A stretch of 64,000 nucleotides of DNA from an uncultured Collinsella sp. (GTDB taxonomy: Bacteria > Actinomycetota > Coriobacteriia > Coriobacteriales > Coriobacteriaceae), in NCBI GenBank assembly GCA_959601045.1, contig CAUGNZ010000002.1, forward strand, positions 1 through 64,000. The letters are read 5' to 3'. The position numbers were made by a program, and so were the translations under genes. This document shows, piece after piece, positions 36,056 through 44,546 of the stretch. Under the pieces are notes generated by a model. That model made no database searches. It was not told the origin of the DNA and saw only the letters and a program-made list of their open reading frames with translations. Position 1 is the first letter of the stretch. The number at the start of each line of letters is the position of its first letter.

Positions 36056-37261
36056 ATGACCACCCCCGACGAAAAGACATTCGCCGCCCTCACCAAGCTG
36101 TTTGAGGAGGAGTTTGGCCCCATCGGCGATCGCCAGGTGCTCTATGTGCACGCGCCTGGCCGCTCCGAGATCAGCGGCAACCATACCGACCACGAGGGTG
36201 GCCACGTTATCGCCGGCTCGCTCGATGTCGCCGTTGACGGCATTGCCGTGGCGACCGACACCAACAAGATTCGCGTCGCCGACGAGGGCTATCCTACGTT
36301 TGAGATTACGCTCGACACGCTAGACGTTCAGGAGTCCGAGAAGGGCACGTCCGCAAGCCTCGTGCGCGGTATGGCCCACGAGGTCGCAGCGCTTGGTGTT
36401 GAGCCCCAGGGCTTCGACTTCGCCTTCACCTGCTCCGTCCCCTCGGGTGGCGGCCTTTCCAGCTCTGCCGCCGTCGAGGCCGCGTACGGTCGTGCCATGG
36501 AGACACTCTGGGGCGCGCCCGCCATTGAACCCGTCACGCTCGCTCAGATGAGCCAGCGCACCGAGAACAACTATTACGGCAAGCCCTGCGGTCTTATGGA
36601 TCAGGCGGCTGTGTGCCTGGGCGGCCTCGCCTACATGGACTTTGAGGATCAGGCTCAGCCTAAGACCCAGAAGCTCGAGCTCAACTTTGAGGATCACGGC
36701 TATGCGCTCGTACTCGTTAAGGTCGGCGCCGACCACGTGGCCGCCACCGACGATTACGCTGCCGTTCCGCGCGAAATGCAAGACGTCGCCGCCGAGTTTG
36801 GCAAGGCACGCCTGTGCGAGGTCGACGTTGCCGACTTTGACGCCAAACTCCCCGAGCTGCGCGCCAAGCTGGGCGACCGCGCCTGCCTGCGCGCCGTTCA
36901 CTACTGGTACGAGAACGGCCTGGTCGACAAGCGCTGGGCAGCGCTCAACGCCGGCGATATCGATCAGTTCCTGATCCTGACGCGCGAGTCCGGCGCCAGC
37001 TCCGCCATGTACCTGCAGAATGTTGTTGCCAAGCTGGGATCTGAGCAGCCTTCCATGTATGCCCTGGCGCTGGCCGAGCACGTGCTCGACGGCCGCGGCG
37101 CCGTTCGCATTCACGGTGGCGGCTTTGGTGGCACCATCCAGGCCTTCGTGCCGCTCGACCTGGTCGACACCTTCATTGCCAAGATGAACGGCTGGCTGGG
37201 CGAGGCCTCTGCCCGCCACTACGCCATCTCTGACAAGGGGGCTTACGCGGCATGGCTGTAA
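36056..37261 (+). CDS. galK: Galactokinase
   Basis: A 401-residue GHMP kinase that phosphorylates galactose to galactose-1-phosphate. The galactokinase signature appears as GRSEISGNHTDHEGG; the usual Glu before His is Asn, seen in some divergent members. The ATP loop is VPSGGGLSSSAAVE, and the C-terminal GHMP motif is RIHGGGFGGTIQAF. Start ATG follows AAAGGA by five bases. The stop overlaps galT, giving a tight two-gene Leloir operon under the three LacI-type operators. galE is not in the window. Confidence 0.95.
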   Translation: MTTPDEKTFAALTKLFEEEFGPIGDRQVLYVHAPGRSEISGNHTDHEGGHVIAGSLDVAVDGIAVATDTNKIRVADEGYPTFEITLDTLDVQESEKGTSASLVRGMAHEVAALGVEPQGFDFAFTCSVPSGGGLSSSAAVEAAYGRAMETLWGAPAIEPVTLAQMSQRTENNYYGKPCGLMDQAAVCLGGLAYMDFEDQAQPKTQKLELNFEDHGYALVLVKVGADHVAATDDYAAVPREMQDVAAEFGKARLCEVDVADFDAKLPELRAKLGDRACLRAVHYWYENGLVDKRWAALNAGDIDQFLILTRESGASSAMYLQNVVAKLGSEQPSMYALALAEHVLDGRGAVRIHGGGFGGTIQAFVPLDLVDTFIAKMNGWLGEASARHYAISDKGAYAAWL

Positions 37262-38880
37262 TGACCGACGTGCGCGAGGCCGCGCAGAACCTGATCGAGT
37301 ACGCTATCCATCGATCGATGATCGGACAGGACGATCGCATCTGGGCCTACAACACCATTTTGGAGTGCATCGGTGCTACGGGCCCGGCGCTCGATATGGC
37401 CTGGGCGCTCCAGGTTGAGAAACTCTCGCTCTTGCACCCCGATACCCTGCCCGACTTTGACCTTGAAGGCACGCTTGCCGCGCTTGCCGAGACTGCCGTT
37501 GCCAACGGTGCTGCCGAGGACACGGCGTCGGGCCGCGATCGCATCGCCATGCGCATCATGGGCGCGCTCATGCCGAGGCCTTCGGTTGTAAACGAGGAAT
37601 TCAATGGGCGTATGGGCGTCAACGAGCCCCGTGCCGCGACCGACTGGTTCTACGGCCTGTGCTGCGACGCCGGCTACGTGCGCCGTGCCGCCATCGCGCG
37701 CAACATCAAATGGAGCACCCCCACCAACTGGGGCGATCTTGAGATCACCATCAACCTGTCCAAGCCCGAGAAGGACCCGCGCGATATCGCCGCGGCAGGT
37801 GCAGCTAAGAACACGGACGAGAAGTATCCCGCCTGCCAGCTCTGCATCGAAAACGAGGGCTATCCCGGACGCTCCGCCGCAGCCGACGGCGGAGCTCACC
37901 CCGCCCGCCAGAATCTGCGCGTTATCCCCATCCAGCTCGACGGCGAGCGCTGGGGCTTCCAGTACAGCCCGTACGCGTACTTTAACGAGCACTGCATTGC
38001 CATGAGCTCCGAGCATCGCCCGATGCACGTCGACCGTAAGGGACTGACCTGCCTGCTCGATTTTGTGGACCTGTTCCCGCACTACTTTATTGGCTCCAAC
38101 GCCGACCTGCCCATCGTGGGCGGCTCGATTCTTTCGCACGACCACTTCCAGGGCGGCGCGCACGAGTTCCCCATGATGCATGCCGCCGAGGTCTCGCAGT
38201 TTCGCGTGCCCGGCTTTGACCAGGTCAGCGGCACCGTGCTGCAGTGGCCGCTTTCGGTGCTGCGCCTGCGCTCGCATGACCGCGCTCAGCTGCTCGATGC
38301 CGCCGAGAAGATTATCCTCGCCTGGCGCGAGTGGAGCGATGAGTCGGCTGGCGTCATCGCGCACACAGCCGATGGCGTGGCGCACAACACCGTGACGCCC
38401 GTCATCCGCCGCGTCGACTCCCGCGGCAATGCCGGAGGCGAGATCTACGAGGCCTACTTGGCGCTTCGCTGCAACATCACGACCGACGAGCATCCGCTGG
38501 GTGTGTTCCACCCGCATGCCGAGTACCACCATATTAAAAAGGAGAACATCGGCTTGATCGAGGTCATGGGCCTGGCCATTCTGCCGCCGCGCTTGGTTCC
38601 CGAGCTCGGCGCTGTCCGCGAGCACCTGCTGGCGGCCAAGGCCGATGTCAGCTACGATCTCGCCGGCTCGCTCGAGGGCGATGATCTTTGCCGCAGCCAC
38701 GCCGCATGGGCCGAGGACGTTTTTGTCCGCCGCGCCGACGAGCTTACGGCCGACAACGCCATCGATATCCTGCACGAGGAGGTCGGCGTGGTGTTTGGCC
38801 ACGTGCTCGACAACGCCGGCGTCTTTAAGTGGGACGAAGCCGGCCGCGCCGCCCAACAGCGCTTTATCGACTCACTGTAG
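37252..38880 (+). CDS. galT: Galactose-1-phosphate uridylyltransferase, class II
   Basis: A 542-residue GalT of the class II type found in Firmicutes, unrelated in length to the 350-residue E. coli type. The nucleotide-binding LSHDHFQGGAHEFP and the later HPHAEYHHIKKENIG segment are the class signatures. It exchanges UMP between UDP-glucose and galactose-1-phosphate. The start overlaps galK by ten bases (ATG 37252); ATG 37261, inside a TAATG overlap, is possible. A bidirectional hairpin follows before the converging lac operon. Confidence 0.94.
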   Translation: MAVMTDVREAAQNLIEYAIHRSMIGQDDRIWAYNTILECIGATGPALDMAWALQVEKLSLLHPDTLPDFDLEGTLAALAETAVANGAAEDTASGRDRIAMRIMGALMPRPSVVNEEFNGRMGVNEPRAATDWFYGLCCDAGYVRRAAIARNIKWSTPTNWGDLEITINLSKPEKDPRDIAAAGAAKNTDEKYPACQLCIENEGYPGRSAAADGGAHPARQNLRVIPIQLDGERWGFQYSPYAYFNEHCIAMSSEHRPMHVDRKGLTCLLDFVDLFPHYFIGSNADLPIVGGSILSHDHFQGGAHEFPMMHAAEVSQFRVPGFDQVSGTVLQWPLSVLRLRSHDRAQLLDAAEKIILAWREWSDESAGVIAHTADGVAHNTVTPVIRRVDSRGNAGGEIYEAYLALRCNITTDEHPLGVFHPHAEYHHIKKENIGLIEVMGLAILPPRLVPELGAVREHLLAAKADVSYDLAGSLEGDDLCRSHAAWAEDVFVRRADELTADNAIDILHEEVGVVFGHVLDNAGVFKWDEAGRAAQQRFIDSL

Positions 38881-38930
38881 CATACGAGTTCGAGCCTCAT
38901 CAGCGGCCACGACATAACCGCCCACACGAC

Positions 38931-38970
38931 AACGGCGCCCGCCGGCAACATCGCCGTCGGGCGCCGTTTT
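38931..38970. terminator. Two-way terminator between galT and lacC
   Basis: AACGGCGCCCGCCGGC pairs with GCCGTCGGGCGCCGTT, flanked by T-rich sequence on the plus side. It separates converging galKT and lacABXC transcripts. Confidence 0.82.
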
Positions 38971-38992
38971 CGAGTGTTCGGTGCCGCTACTC

Positions 38993-39928
38993 CTAGAGGT
39001 CAGTCACGAAAACGTTGTTGAAGATTTCATCCCAGCGGTCCATGACCAGATGGCCGGTCTTGGGATCCATGGCGTTGAGCTTACCGCAGGTATTGGCGGT
39101 CTTGAGCACCGTGACGTCGTCGGCACCAGCAGCAATGGCATGCGCAAAACCGGCGATGGTCGAGTCGCCGGAACCCGTTGCGTTCACAGCCGCAATCGCG
39201 GGCGTCTTGGCGCGGAACGCGCGACCCTCATGGAAGCCCACCGAACCGGCAGCGCCCATCGAAACGACAACCCAGGGAATACCGGCAAAGCGGCCATCGG
39301 CGGCAAGCGCCTCGCGCAGGGCATCGACATCATCGGTCGTAAAGGACGTACCCAGTAGGCCGTTAATCTCGGTCAGGTTGGGCTTTACGAGCTCGGGCTT
39401 GGCATCGGACTCCAGCGCTGCCTCCAGCGATTCACCCGAGGTGTCGAGCAGCACCTTGGCGCCCGCCTCCTCGGCGATCTTGACGAGCTCGGCATAGTAG
39501 CCGGCATCGACGCCACGCGGCAGCGAGCCCGAAAGCGTCACGACGTCCGCCTTCGCTGCAAGCTCGGCGAACTTGGCCGTAAAGGCCTCGAGCTCGGCCG
39601 GGGCGATTTGCGGGCCGCTCTCCAGCAGCTCGGTCTGATTACCCTCGTGCAGAATATTCAGGCAAATGCGCGTCTCACCGGCGATGGGCACAAAGTCGTT
39701 CTTGACGCCGTCGGCATCCATAAGCTCGGCCATATAGGCACCCATGTGGCCGCCAAGCAGACCAGTCGCGAGCACGTCGTCTCCCAGTTGCAGCAGCACG
39801 CGGCTCACGTTGAGGCCCTTGCCGCCAGCGGTCTTTTCGGGCGTCACACGGTTAACGTCGTCAATGACCAGCTTGTCGAGCTGATAGCGCGTATCAATCG
39901 ACGGGTTCATGGTAACGGTCAGAATCAT
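38993..39928 (-). CDS. lacC: Tagatose-6-phosphate kinase (PfkB family), copy 1
   Basis: A 311-residue PfkB kinase of the LacC/FruK group. N-terminal substrate motif is TVTMNPSIDTRYQLD with VNRVTPEKTAGGKGLNVSRV; the C-terminal ATP/catalytic motif is VNATGSGDSTIAGFAHAI with the catalytic Asp. It should convert tagatose-6-phosphate to tagatose-1,6-bisphosphate. Order lacA-lacB-lacX-lacC on one strand supports this over 1-phosphofructokinase. Start ATG 39928 follows CAGGAG. A very similar copy is at 56992-57927. Confidence 0.9.
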   Translation of the reverse strand: MILTVTMNPSIDTRYQLDKLVIDDVNRVTPEKTAGGKGLNVSRVLLQLGDDVLATGLLGGHMGAYMAELMDADGVKNDFVPIAGETRICLNILHEGNQTELLESGPQIAPAELEAFTAKFAELAAKADVVTLSGSLPRGVDAGYYAELVKIAEEAGAKVLLDTSGESLEAALESDAKPELVKPNLTEINGLLGTSFTTDDVDALREALAADGRFAGIPWVVVSMGAAGSVGFHEGRAFRAKTPAIAAVNATGSGDSTIAGFAHAIAAGADDVTVLKTANTCGKLNAMDPKTGHLVMDRWDEIFNNVFVTDL

Positions 39929-39981
39929 ATTGAACTCCTGTTCCGGGGCGGCATGACCCACCCCAAACATACGATAGCTCG

Positions 39982-40863
39982 TTAAAGGATCTCGATCTCA
40001 AAACCGCGAATGACGGTCTCCCCCGGCTTGGCAACCAGGCAGCCACGCTTGTGCTCCAGAATATCGTCCTCATCGGAGCAGGTAGACAGGCCGCCCCACG
40101 GTTCCACGGCCACAAAGTCGCCCTCGGGCTTGCTCCACACAATCAGGTATGGCATATCAGGGAACGTCAGGCGCACGCCCTTGTCCTCGGTTTTCTTGGT
40201 CAGCGTAACCACGCGGCTCTCGAGCACGTCAAAGATGGTCTCCGCGAAGTCGAAGAGTTCGTGGGTAAGCGGCAGGTTCTGGTCGATCATGGGGTTCTTA
40301 CTGCGATGCTCAACATCAATCAGGCCCGTCGAGGGAACGGCAGTACAGAGCTCGGCGGCCTCACGCTGATCAAAACGAAGCTCATAGTCGTCATAGGACT
40401 CGCCCTCGTCGAGCGGGCACTTAAAGCCGGGGTGGCCACCCACAAAAAACGGCATGTCCTCGGTGCCCTCATTGGTCACCTCGTACGACACGGCCACCTT
40501 TTCCGAATCGACCTTGTAGCGAGCAACGATCTTAAACGGATACGGGTACTGCTCGAGCAACTCGGCATGGTCGGCAGAGCTTAGGCTCAACGCAGCCATG
40601 TTGTCGCTCTGCTCCTCGAGCTTCCACTCCTGCTTGCGGGCAAAGCCGTGGCGGGCAAGCTTGACCTCGCGGCCACCCATGGTCATTGCGTGACCGTCAC
40701 GAAGGCCGCCGCAAATCGGAAAGCAAATGGGTGCCTGGCCCGACCAGACCGAAGGATCGCCCTGCCACAGGTACTCGCGACCGTTGGCTTTAATCGAAGT
40801 GAACGATCCGCCAGCCGTGCTCAGTGCCACACGAATAGAACCGTTATCAAGAACAAACTCCAT
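39982..40863 (-). CDS. lacX: LacX-type aldose-1-epimerase-like protein, copy 1
   Basis: A 293-residue galactose-mutarotase-fold protein of the LacX group. Recognisable are a substrate region SGQAPICFPICGGLRDG, the FFVGGHPGFKCPLDEGE His motif and the catalytic Glu near VAVEPWGGLSTCSDEDD. In Lactococcus lacX accompanies the tagatose pathway genes; its exact substrate (perhaps a sugar phosphate anomer) is unproven. The ATG at 40863 follows AAGGGAAGG. It is 53 bp upstream of lacC, and the same pair recurs at 56992-58868. Confidence 0.87.
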   Translation of the reverse strand: MEFVLDNGSIRVALSTAGGSFTSIKANGREYLWQGDPSVWSGQAPICFPICGGLRDGHAMTMGGREVKLARHGFARKQEWKLEEQSDNMAALSLSSADHAELLEQYPYPFKIVARYKVDSEKVAVSYEVTNEGTEDMPFFVGGHPGFKCPLDEGESYDDYELRFDQREAAELCTAVPSTGLIDVEHRSKNPMIDQNLPLTHELFDFAETIFDVLESRVVTLTKKTEDKGVRLTFPDMPYLIVWSKPEGDFVAVEPWGGLSTCSDEDDILEHKRGCLVAKPGETVIRGFEIEIL

Positions 40864-41240
40864 AGGAGCCTTCCCTTTCGTACGCCAGCCCGCCAAGTCA
40901 ATAGGGCTGATAGAAAACCGGCCCGCGCCCCCTCACAGAAACGCGAGCCGTCAATTGAAAAGCTGCAGAATGCCGGGGACCGCCAAGAGCGAAGCACTCA
41001 AGCCAAGCAAGCAAACGTGTTATCGGAGCAGCTAGCTGTACCAGAAAGCTTCGCAACAACAAGGGCAACCCCACAGGCACCCTCAGCGTCAGCGAGCGGC
41101 GCTCAGGTGCCCCAGGTCGCCGCGAAAGAGGAGCGACGCGTACTTCATGTACGCGAGCGACGGTTTGAGCGGCGAGATGGGGTGCCTGGGGGCCGCGCAG
41201 CGTCGACCGATCCGGCGTTTGTTAAAACGCCGGAACCCCC
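40864..41240. other. Structured gap between lacB and lacX
   Basis: No gene. It holds element C copy 2 (41102-41190) and a perfect hairpin TCCGGCGTTT / AAACGCCGGA (41210-41234) directly after the lacB stop. These may lower expression of lacX and lacC relative to lacAB or stabilise the lacAB transcript end. Confidence 0.55.
41102..41190. repeat. Element C, copy 2
   Basis: Outer arms CTCAGGTGCCCCA / TGGGGTGCCTGGG, then CGCCGCG / its complement, and inner GACGCGTAC / GTACGCGAGC around TTCAT, with the same GAGGA and AGCGACG internal loops as 18816-18903. TGCGCCA/TGGCGTG in copy 1 is TGCCCCA/TGGGGTG here, so pairs changed together. Confidence 0.7.
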
Positions 41241-41765
41241 TTAGTCGTGATACTCGCCGCGGTCCCACTTCTCGAGGAACTCGTCAAAGAAGTGCGGGTC
41301 AGCCTGAGCCTCGGCGTCGGCCTTATTGCAAGCGTCAATCTTGGCGATCAGGGCGTCGTGCTCGGGAGTCTTCTCGTAGGGCTCCTCCAGGAAGGCAAGC
41401 ATAATGTCGGCCATCAGGAACTCACCGGTGATCTTACCGCCAAAGCCCACGATGTTGGCGTTGAGCTCGCGACGGGCATACAGGGCAGAGGTCATGTCGC
41501 GAACCAGGGCGCAGCGAGCGCCGGGAACCTTGTTGACGGCGTTGGTGATGCCGATGCCGGTGCCGCACAGGGCCACGCCAAAGTCGGCCTTGCCGCTGGC
41601 AACAGCCTCGCCCACGGCCTTACCATAGATGGGATAGTGCGTACGGGTGTGGCTGTAGGTGCCGCAGTCGAGCACCTTGTAGCCAGCCTGCTCCAGGCGG
41701 TCGGCCAGATAGATCTTCTCGTCCGTAACGATATGGTCGCAACCGATTGCGATGGTCTTCTTCAT
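41241..41765 (-). CDS. lacB: Galactose-6-phosphate isomerase subunit LacB
   Basis: A 174-residue RpiB/LacAB-family protein (lactococcal LacB is 171). It has [20 protein letters not shown] at the N-terminus, the [20 protein letters not shown] loop, and the active-site region [20 protein letters not shown] with the conserved Cys. Together with LacA it converts galactose-6-phosphate to tagatose-6-phosphate. The two genes are adjacent, 63 bp apart, in the usual order. Confidence 0.94.
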   Translation of the reverse strand: MKKTIAIGCDHIVTDEKIYLADRLEQAGYKVLDCGTYSHTRTHYPIYGKAVGEAVASGKADFGVALCGTGIGITNAVNKVPGARCALVRDMTSALYARRELNANIVGFGGKITGEFLMADIMLAFLEEPYEKTPEHDALIAKIDACNKADAEAQADPHFFDEFLEKWDRGEYHD

Positions 41766-41828
41766 CAGAACGTCCTTTCGTCTGAATTCACAAGTTGAGG
41801 TAGAAGTTCGAGTTCTCGGTGGCTCTCG

Positions 41829-42257
41829 TTAGGCCATCTTGTTGAGCATGTCGACACGGATCTGGTGACGGCCGCCGGCGTACTGAGCGCGCAGGAACTC
41901 GCGGGCGATCTTCTTGGCGACCTCGGTGCCCACAACGCCCGGGCCCATGGTGACCATGCGTGAGCCGTTGTGCTCGCGGGTCATGTAGGCGGAACGCTCG
42001 TCGGAAATGTTGGCGACGACCATGCCCTTGATCTTGACGGCGGCCATATAGGAGCCGACGCCGTACTTATCGAATGCGAAGCCCTGGGAATCCTTGTGCT
42101 CCAGCAGGTCCTTGGCAACGGCGGTCGCGGAATCGACAAAGTCCGCAGCAGGGGTCTCGGAATAGTCGACGACCTCGTGACCGTCGGCGATGAGCATCTC
42201 CTTGATGGACTCCTTCATCGACATACCGTCGGCATCGGAAGCGATTACAACCCTCAT
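41829..42257 (-). CDS. lacA: Galactose-6-phosphate isomerase subunit LacA
   Basis: A 142-residue RpiB-family protein, the length of known LacA (141-142). It starts VVIASDADGMSMKESIKEML and contains FDKYGVGSYMAAVKIKGMV in place of the Cys loop of LacB, as expected for the A subunit. ANISDERSAYMTREHNGSRM is the conserved phosphate-binding region. It opens the lacA-lacB-lacX-lacC operon. The upstream gap has an ACCGTTCACGG motif and TGTTC/GAACA palindromes. Confidence 0.94.
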   Translation of the reverse strand: MRVVIASDADGMSMKESIKEMLIADGHEVVDYSETPAADFVDSATAVAKDLLEHKDSQGFAFDKYGVGSYMAAVKIKGMVVANISDERSAYMTREHNGSRMVTMGPGVVGTEVAKKIAREFLRAQYAGGRHQIRVDMLNKMA

Positions 42258-42495
42258 GACATCCTCCTTGAGAGATACGCAGGTGCGTAGTTTCTGTTTG
42301 GAAGTGTTGAATCGCGCTCAGGTCCGGGCATCTGAATGTGCGGTTCTTCACTGTTCATGTTTATTTGAACACATTCGAACATCGGGTGCAACCATTATTT
42401 GTTTATCTTTGTTCTTTTTTGAACAAATACCGTTCACGGTTGATTGCCGACCGTTTGAGCCCGGCGCAGACGTAGCGACCATGTGTTCAACAGAC
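42258..42495 (-). promoter_or_regulatory. lacA control region with GAACA/TGTTC repeats
   Basis: An AT-rich stretch with several GAACA/TGTTC half-sites, including TGTTCTTTTTTGAACA (about 42408-42423), TTTGAACACATTCGAACAT (42363-42381) and TGTTCATG (about 42353). A DeoR- or LacI-family repressor could use them. ACCGTTCACGGT lies at 42429-42440. Confidence 0.5.
42429..42440. promoter_or_regulatory. ACCGTTCACGGT motif upstream of lacA
   Basis: The most complete copy: ACCGT-TC-ACGGT is a perfect inverted repeat. It is 172 bp before lacA. Confidence 0.55.
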
Positions 42496-42533
42496 AAAAG
42501 GGCGGCCGAGAACGTGTCTCGGCCGCCCTTCTT
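42496..42533 (-). terminator. Terminator of the membrane-protein gene
   Basis: AAGGGCGGCCGAGA pairs with TCTCGGCCGCCCTT, followed on the minus strand by TTTTGTC. It is 32 bp after the stop codon at 42565. Confidence 0.85.
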
Positions 42534-42564
42534 ACGGTTGATCTTCCAAAGATCGCTTTGCCGC

Positions 42565-43578
42565 CTACTCAGACTGCCCACTCTTCTTGGCATGTTTGGA
42601 CGGAGCGCTCAAGAAACGACCCGTCAGATAGTTCGCGGGACCGGAGACATCAATCCCCAGCAGCACGTGTCCTAGCCATAGGAACGCCACGAGCACCAGT
42701 AGAGGAATCACGCACGAGGTCACGATCATCACGATGACGCCTTCGATGAGGTCGGTCACCTGCTGCACGATCTTGTCGGTCATCTGCTTGGCACCGCTGG
42801 TCACCGACGTGACCAGGCTCGAGGCCCCGTCAGTCAACTGCTCGAGCACGTTTTTGGACTCCGTGGTCTCGGACTTTTTCTTGCTTGCTTTGGAGCTGTC
42901 GCTATCTGCCGCACTCGCAGCGTCGGCCGCCTTTTGCTCGGCTGCCTCGATGCTCACTCGATACGTTTCGTCGACCTTTTGCGACACCCATACGCTTGCA
43001 GGCACCAACGCCATGCCGATCATGGCAAGCACCAGCACGCGAGTCGCCACGCGGCGCAGGACGGCGCTCGTGCTCCAGCGCCCGTGAATGCCGAACGACA
43101 CCGCAAAGAGCACCAACGCAAGCGGGATTAAGATGCCCAAGCCAACTGACCACAAAATCGTGAGCAAATATTTCTCTAGGTATAGCACGGCAAGCACGAT
43201 ACCAAGGTTGCCTGAAAGCTGCGCGAGCTGCTCGGCGACCGGCGTTCCCGTATCGCCCGGCAGCGCCGTGATGCCCGCAGACAGCGCCACGCACGAGGTC
43301 GTGAGTGCCAAAACGTTGCCCTTCTTTTGATCGATGACCTCGATGGTGGAGTCCCAAGTCTTGGTATCGGCAAAATGCGGACGAGCTACAAAGCCCGACA
43401 GCAGCGCCAGCACCACGAGCGCAACGATAAAGCCAATCTGGAGCTTTTTGTTTGCGCACACGACATCGGACAGGCTGGGCTGCAGCTCGGTTACCGTCGT
43501 ATGCTCGGTTATCTGGACAGGACGCCCATGAGCCATCTCATACGCGTCTCTTTTTTGAATTGATCCGTTGTCCGGCAT
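42565..43578 (-). CDS. Conserved multi-pass membrane protein, function unknown
   Basis: A 337-residue protein with a cytoplasmic N-terminal tail, a first helix (IGFIVALVVLALLSGFV), a conserved-looking loop with DQKKGNVLALTTSCVALSAG and LPGDTGTPVAEQLAQLSGNL, two more helices, then a charged Ala/Ser/Lys stretch (about residues 213-240) and a final helix near 280-305. I recall similar proteins in Firmicutes and Bacteroidetes but no assigned function. AGGAGG stands eight bases before the ATG. It is flanked by lacA and lacF on the same strand but has its own terminator, so it may not belong to the lac genes. Confidence 0.75.
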   Translation of the reverse strand: MPDNGSIQKRDAYEMAHGRPVQITEHTTVTELQPSLSDVVCANKKLQIGFIVALVVLALLSGFVARPHFADTKTWDSTIEVIDQKKGNVLALTTSCVALSAGITALPGDTGTPVAEQLAQLSGNLGIVLAVLYLEKYLLTILWSVGLGILIPLALVLFAVSFGIHGRWSTSAVLRRVATRVLVLAMIGMALVPASVWVSQKVDETYRVSIEAAEQKAADAASAADSDSSKASKKKSETTESKNVLEQLTDGASSLVTSVTSGAKQMTDKIVQQVTDLIEGVIVMIVTSCVIPLLVLVAFLWLGHVLLGIDVSGPANYLTGRFLSAPSKHAKKSGQSE

Positions 43579-43691
43579 TTGGATACCTCCTCATTCCGGC
43601 CTGTATTGCGGTGGAAAGTATACCCACCCATCGAAAAACCGAACGGCAGGAGGCGCAACAAGCTGCTGCATGATCCGCCCGCCATGAAATG

Positions 43692-43829
43692 GGCCCATCT
43701 ACTACGTTTAACCGCCCATCCCCGACCATGCCACAAAGCGAAAAAACAAAACCGCAGGTAGAAGTCCTGCGATTTTTCATGAAACGCGGGTGTGTTCGAG
43801 GGTATCGGGTTAAACGTAGTAGATGAGCC
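43692..43829. repeat. Element B, copy 1: nested palindrome
   Basis: Outer arms GGCCCATCTACTACGTTTAA / TTAAACGTAGTAGATGAGCC, with a centre that reads, on the minus strand, TCTACCTGCGGTTTTGTTTT. The same arms and centre occur at 54054-54205 in the opposite orientation. No ORF is credible in 43579-43993. Confidence 0.75.
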
Positions 43830-43932
43830 AGTTTCGTGGCGAGCGCTGCCAACCGATCCTCCGGGGACGGGAAAAGCGGGTCATTTGGGGCTGTCGGCCC
43901 CTATTTCGCCGCAACCTAGATAGATGGAATAC

Positions 43933-43966
43933 AAAAAACCCTGCCGCGGATAGCGGCAGGGTTTTT
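43933..43966 (-). terminator. Terminator of the PTS EIIA gene
   Basis: AAAACCCTGCCGC pairs with GCGGCAGGGTTTT, with A/T runs on both sides, 28 bp after the lacF stop. Confidence 0.88.
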
Positions 43967-43993
43967 GGAAGGGGACGAGGTTGTGAGGGTTCG

Positions 43994-44332
43994 TTAGGCG
44001 AGCTTGGCCTCGAGCTCAGCGATGCGCTTGTAGGCATCGATGGTAAAGCGGGTCTGCTTCTCCAAGATCATGGTGGTCATGAGGGTGTCCTGAGCGTGGG
44101 CCATGATGAAGGTCATCTCCATCTCGCCGCCGCCGGCCTCCTGCGAAAGCAGCTTGGTCTGCGTGTCGTGGGCGCCAATGAGTGCATCGCTCGCATCCTT
44201 GTGCAGCTGTTCGGCCTTCTCAAAATCACCCTCGCGAGCAGCATCGAGCGCTGCAAGCAGATCAGTCTGGGCGTCACCCGCGTATGCGACGATCTCGAAT
44301 CCAACCATCGAGATTTCTTCTTTGGTTGCCAT
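43994..44332 (-). CDS. lacF: PTS lactose/cellobiose-type EIIA component
   Basis: A 112-residue, all-helical EIIA of the lactose/cellobiose family. The phosphorylated His is in FIMAHAQDTLM at about His79. EIIA takes phosphate from HPr and gives it to the EIIB domain, here at the C-terminus of the EIICB gene 1.6 kb away on the other strand. LacF is the fitting name, given LacG and LacE nearby. It is separated from them by a LacI regulator, an unusual arrangement; in lactococci lacF precedes lacE directly. Confidence 0.9.
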   Translation of the reverse strand: MATKEEISMVGFEIVAYAGDAQTDLLAALDAAREGDFEKAEQLHKDASDALIGAHDTQTKLLSQEAGGGEMEMTFIMAHAQDTLMTTMILEKQTRFTIDAYKRIAELEAKLA

Positions 44333-44475
44333 ATTGCGTTCCTTTCACATATGAACCAATGGAGAGCATCGCGTCCGGGCATACGCGCTGCGTTGTGTAT
44401 GACAGAAACATTAACATTCAAACAAAACAGAACAATGCAAAACGCAATTTCGAGCTATGAACGGTCGATTTTCGC

Positions 44476-44486
44476 CCGTGAACGGT
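44476..44486. promoter_or_regulatory. ACCGTTCACGG motif upstream of lacF
   Basis: Exact copy in reverse (CCGTGAACGGT), 144 bp before lacF. A second partial copy, GAACGGT, lies at 44459-44465. The gap is otherwise AT-rich. Confidence 0.5.
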
Positions 44487-44546
44487 TTTTAAACCAATGC
44501 GAACAATATCGAACACAATTAGTGGCAACCCAAACAGGTCCACACC

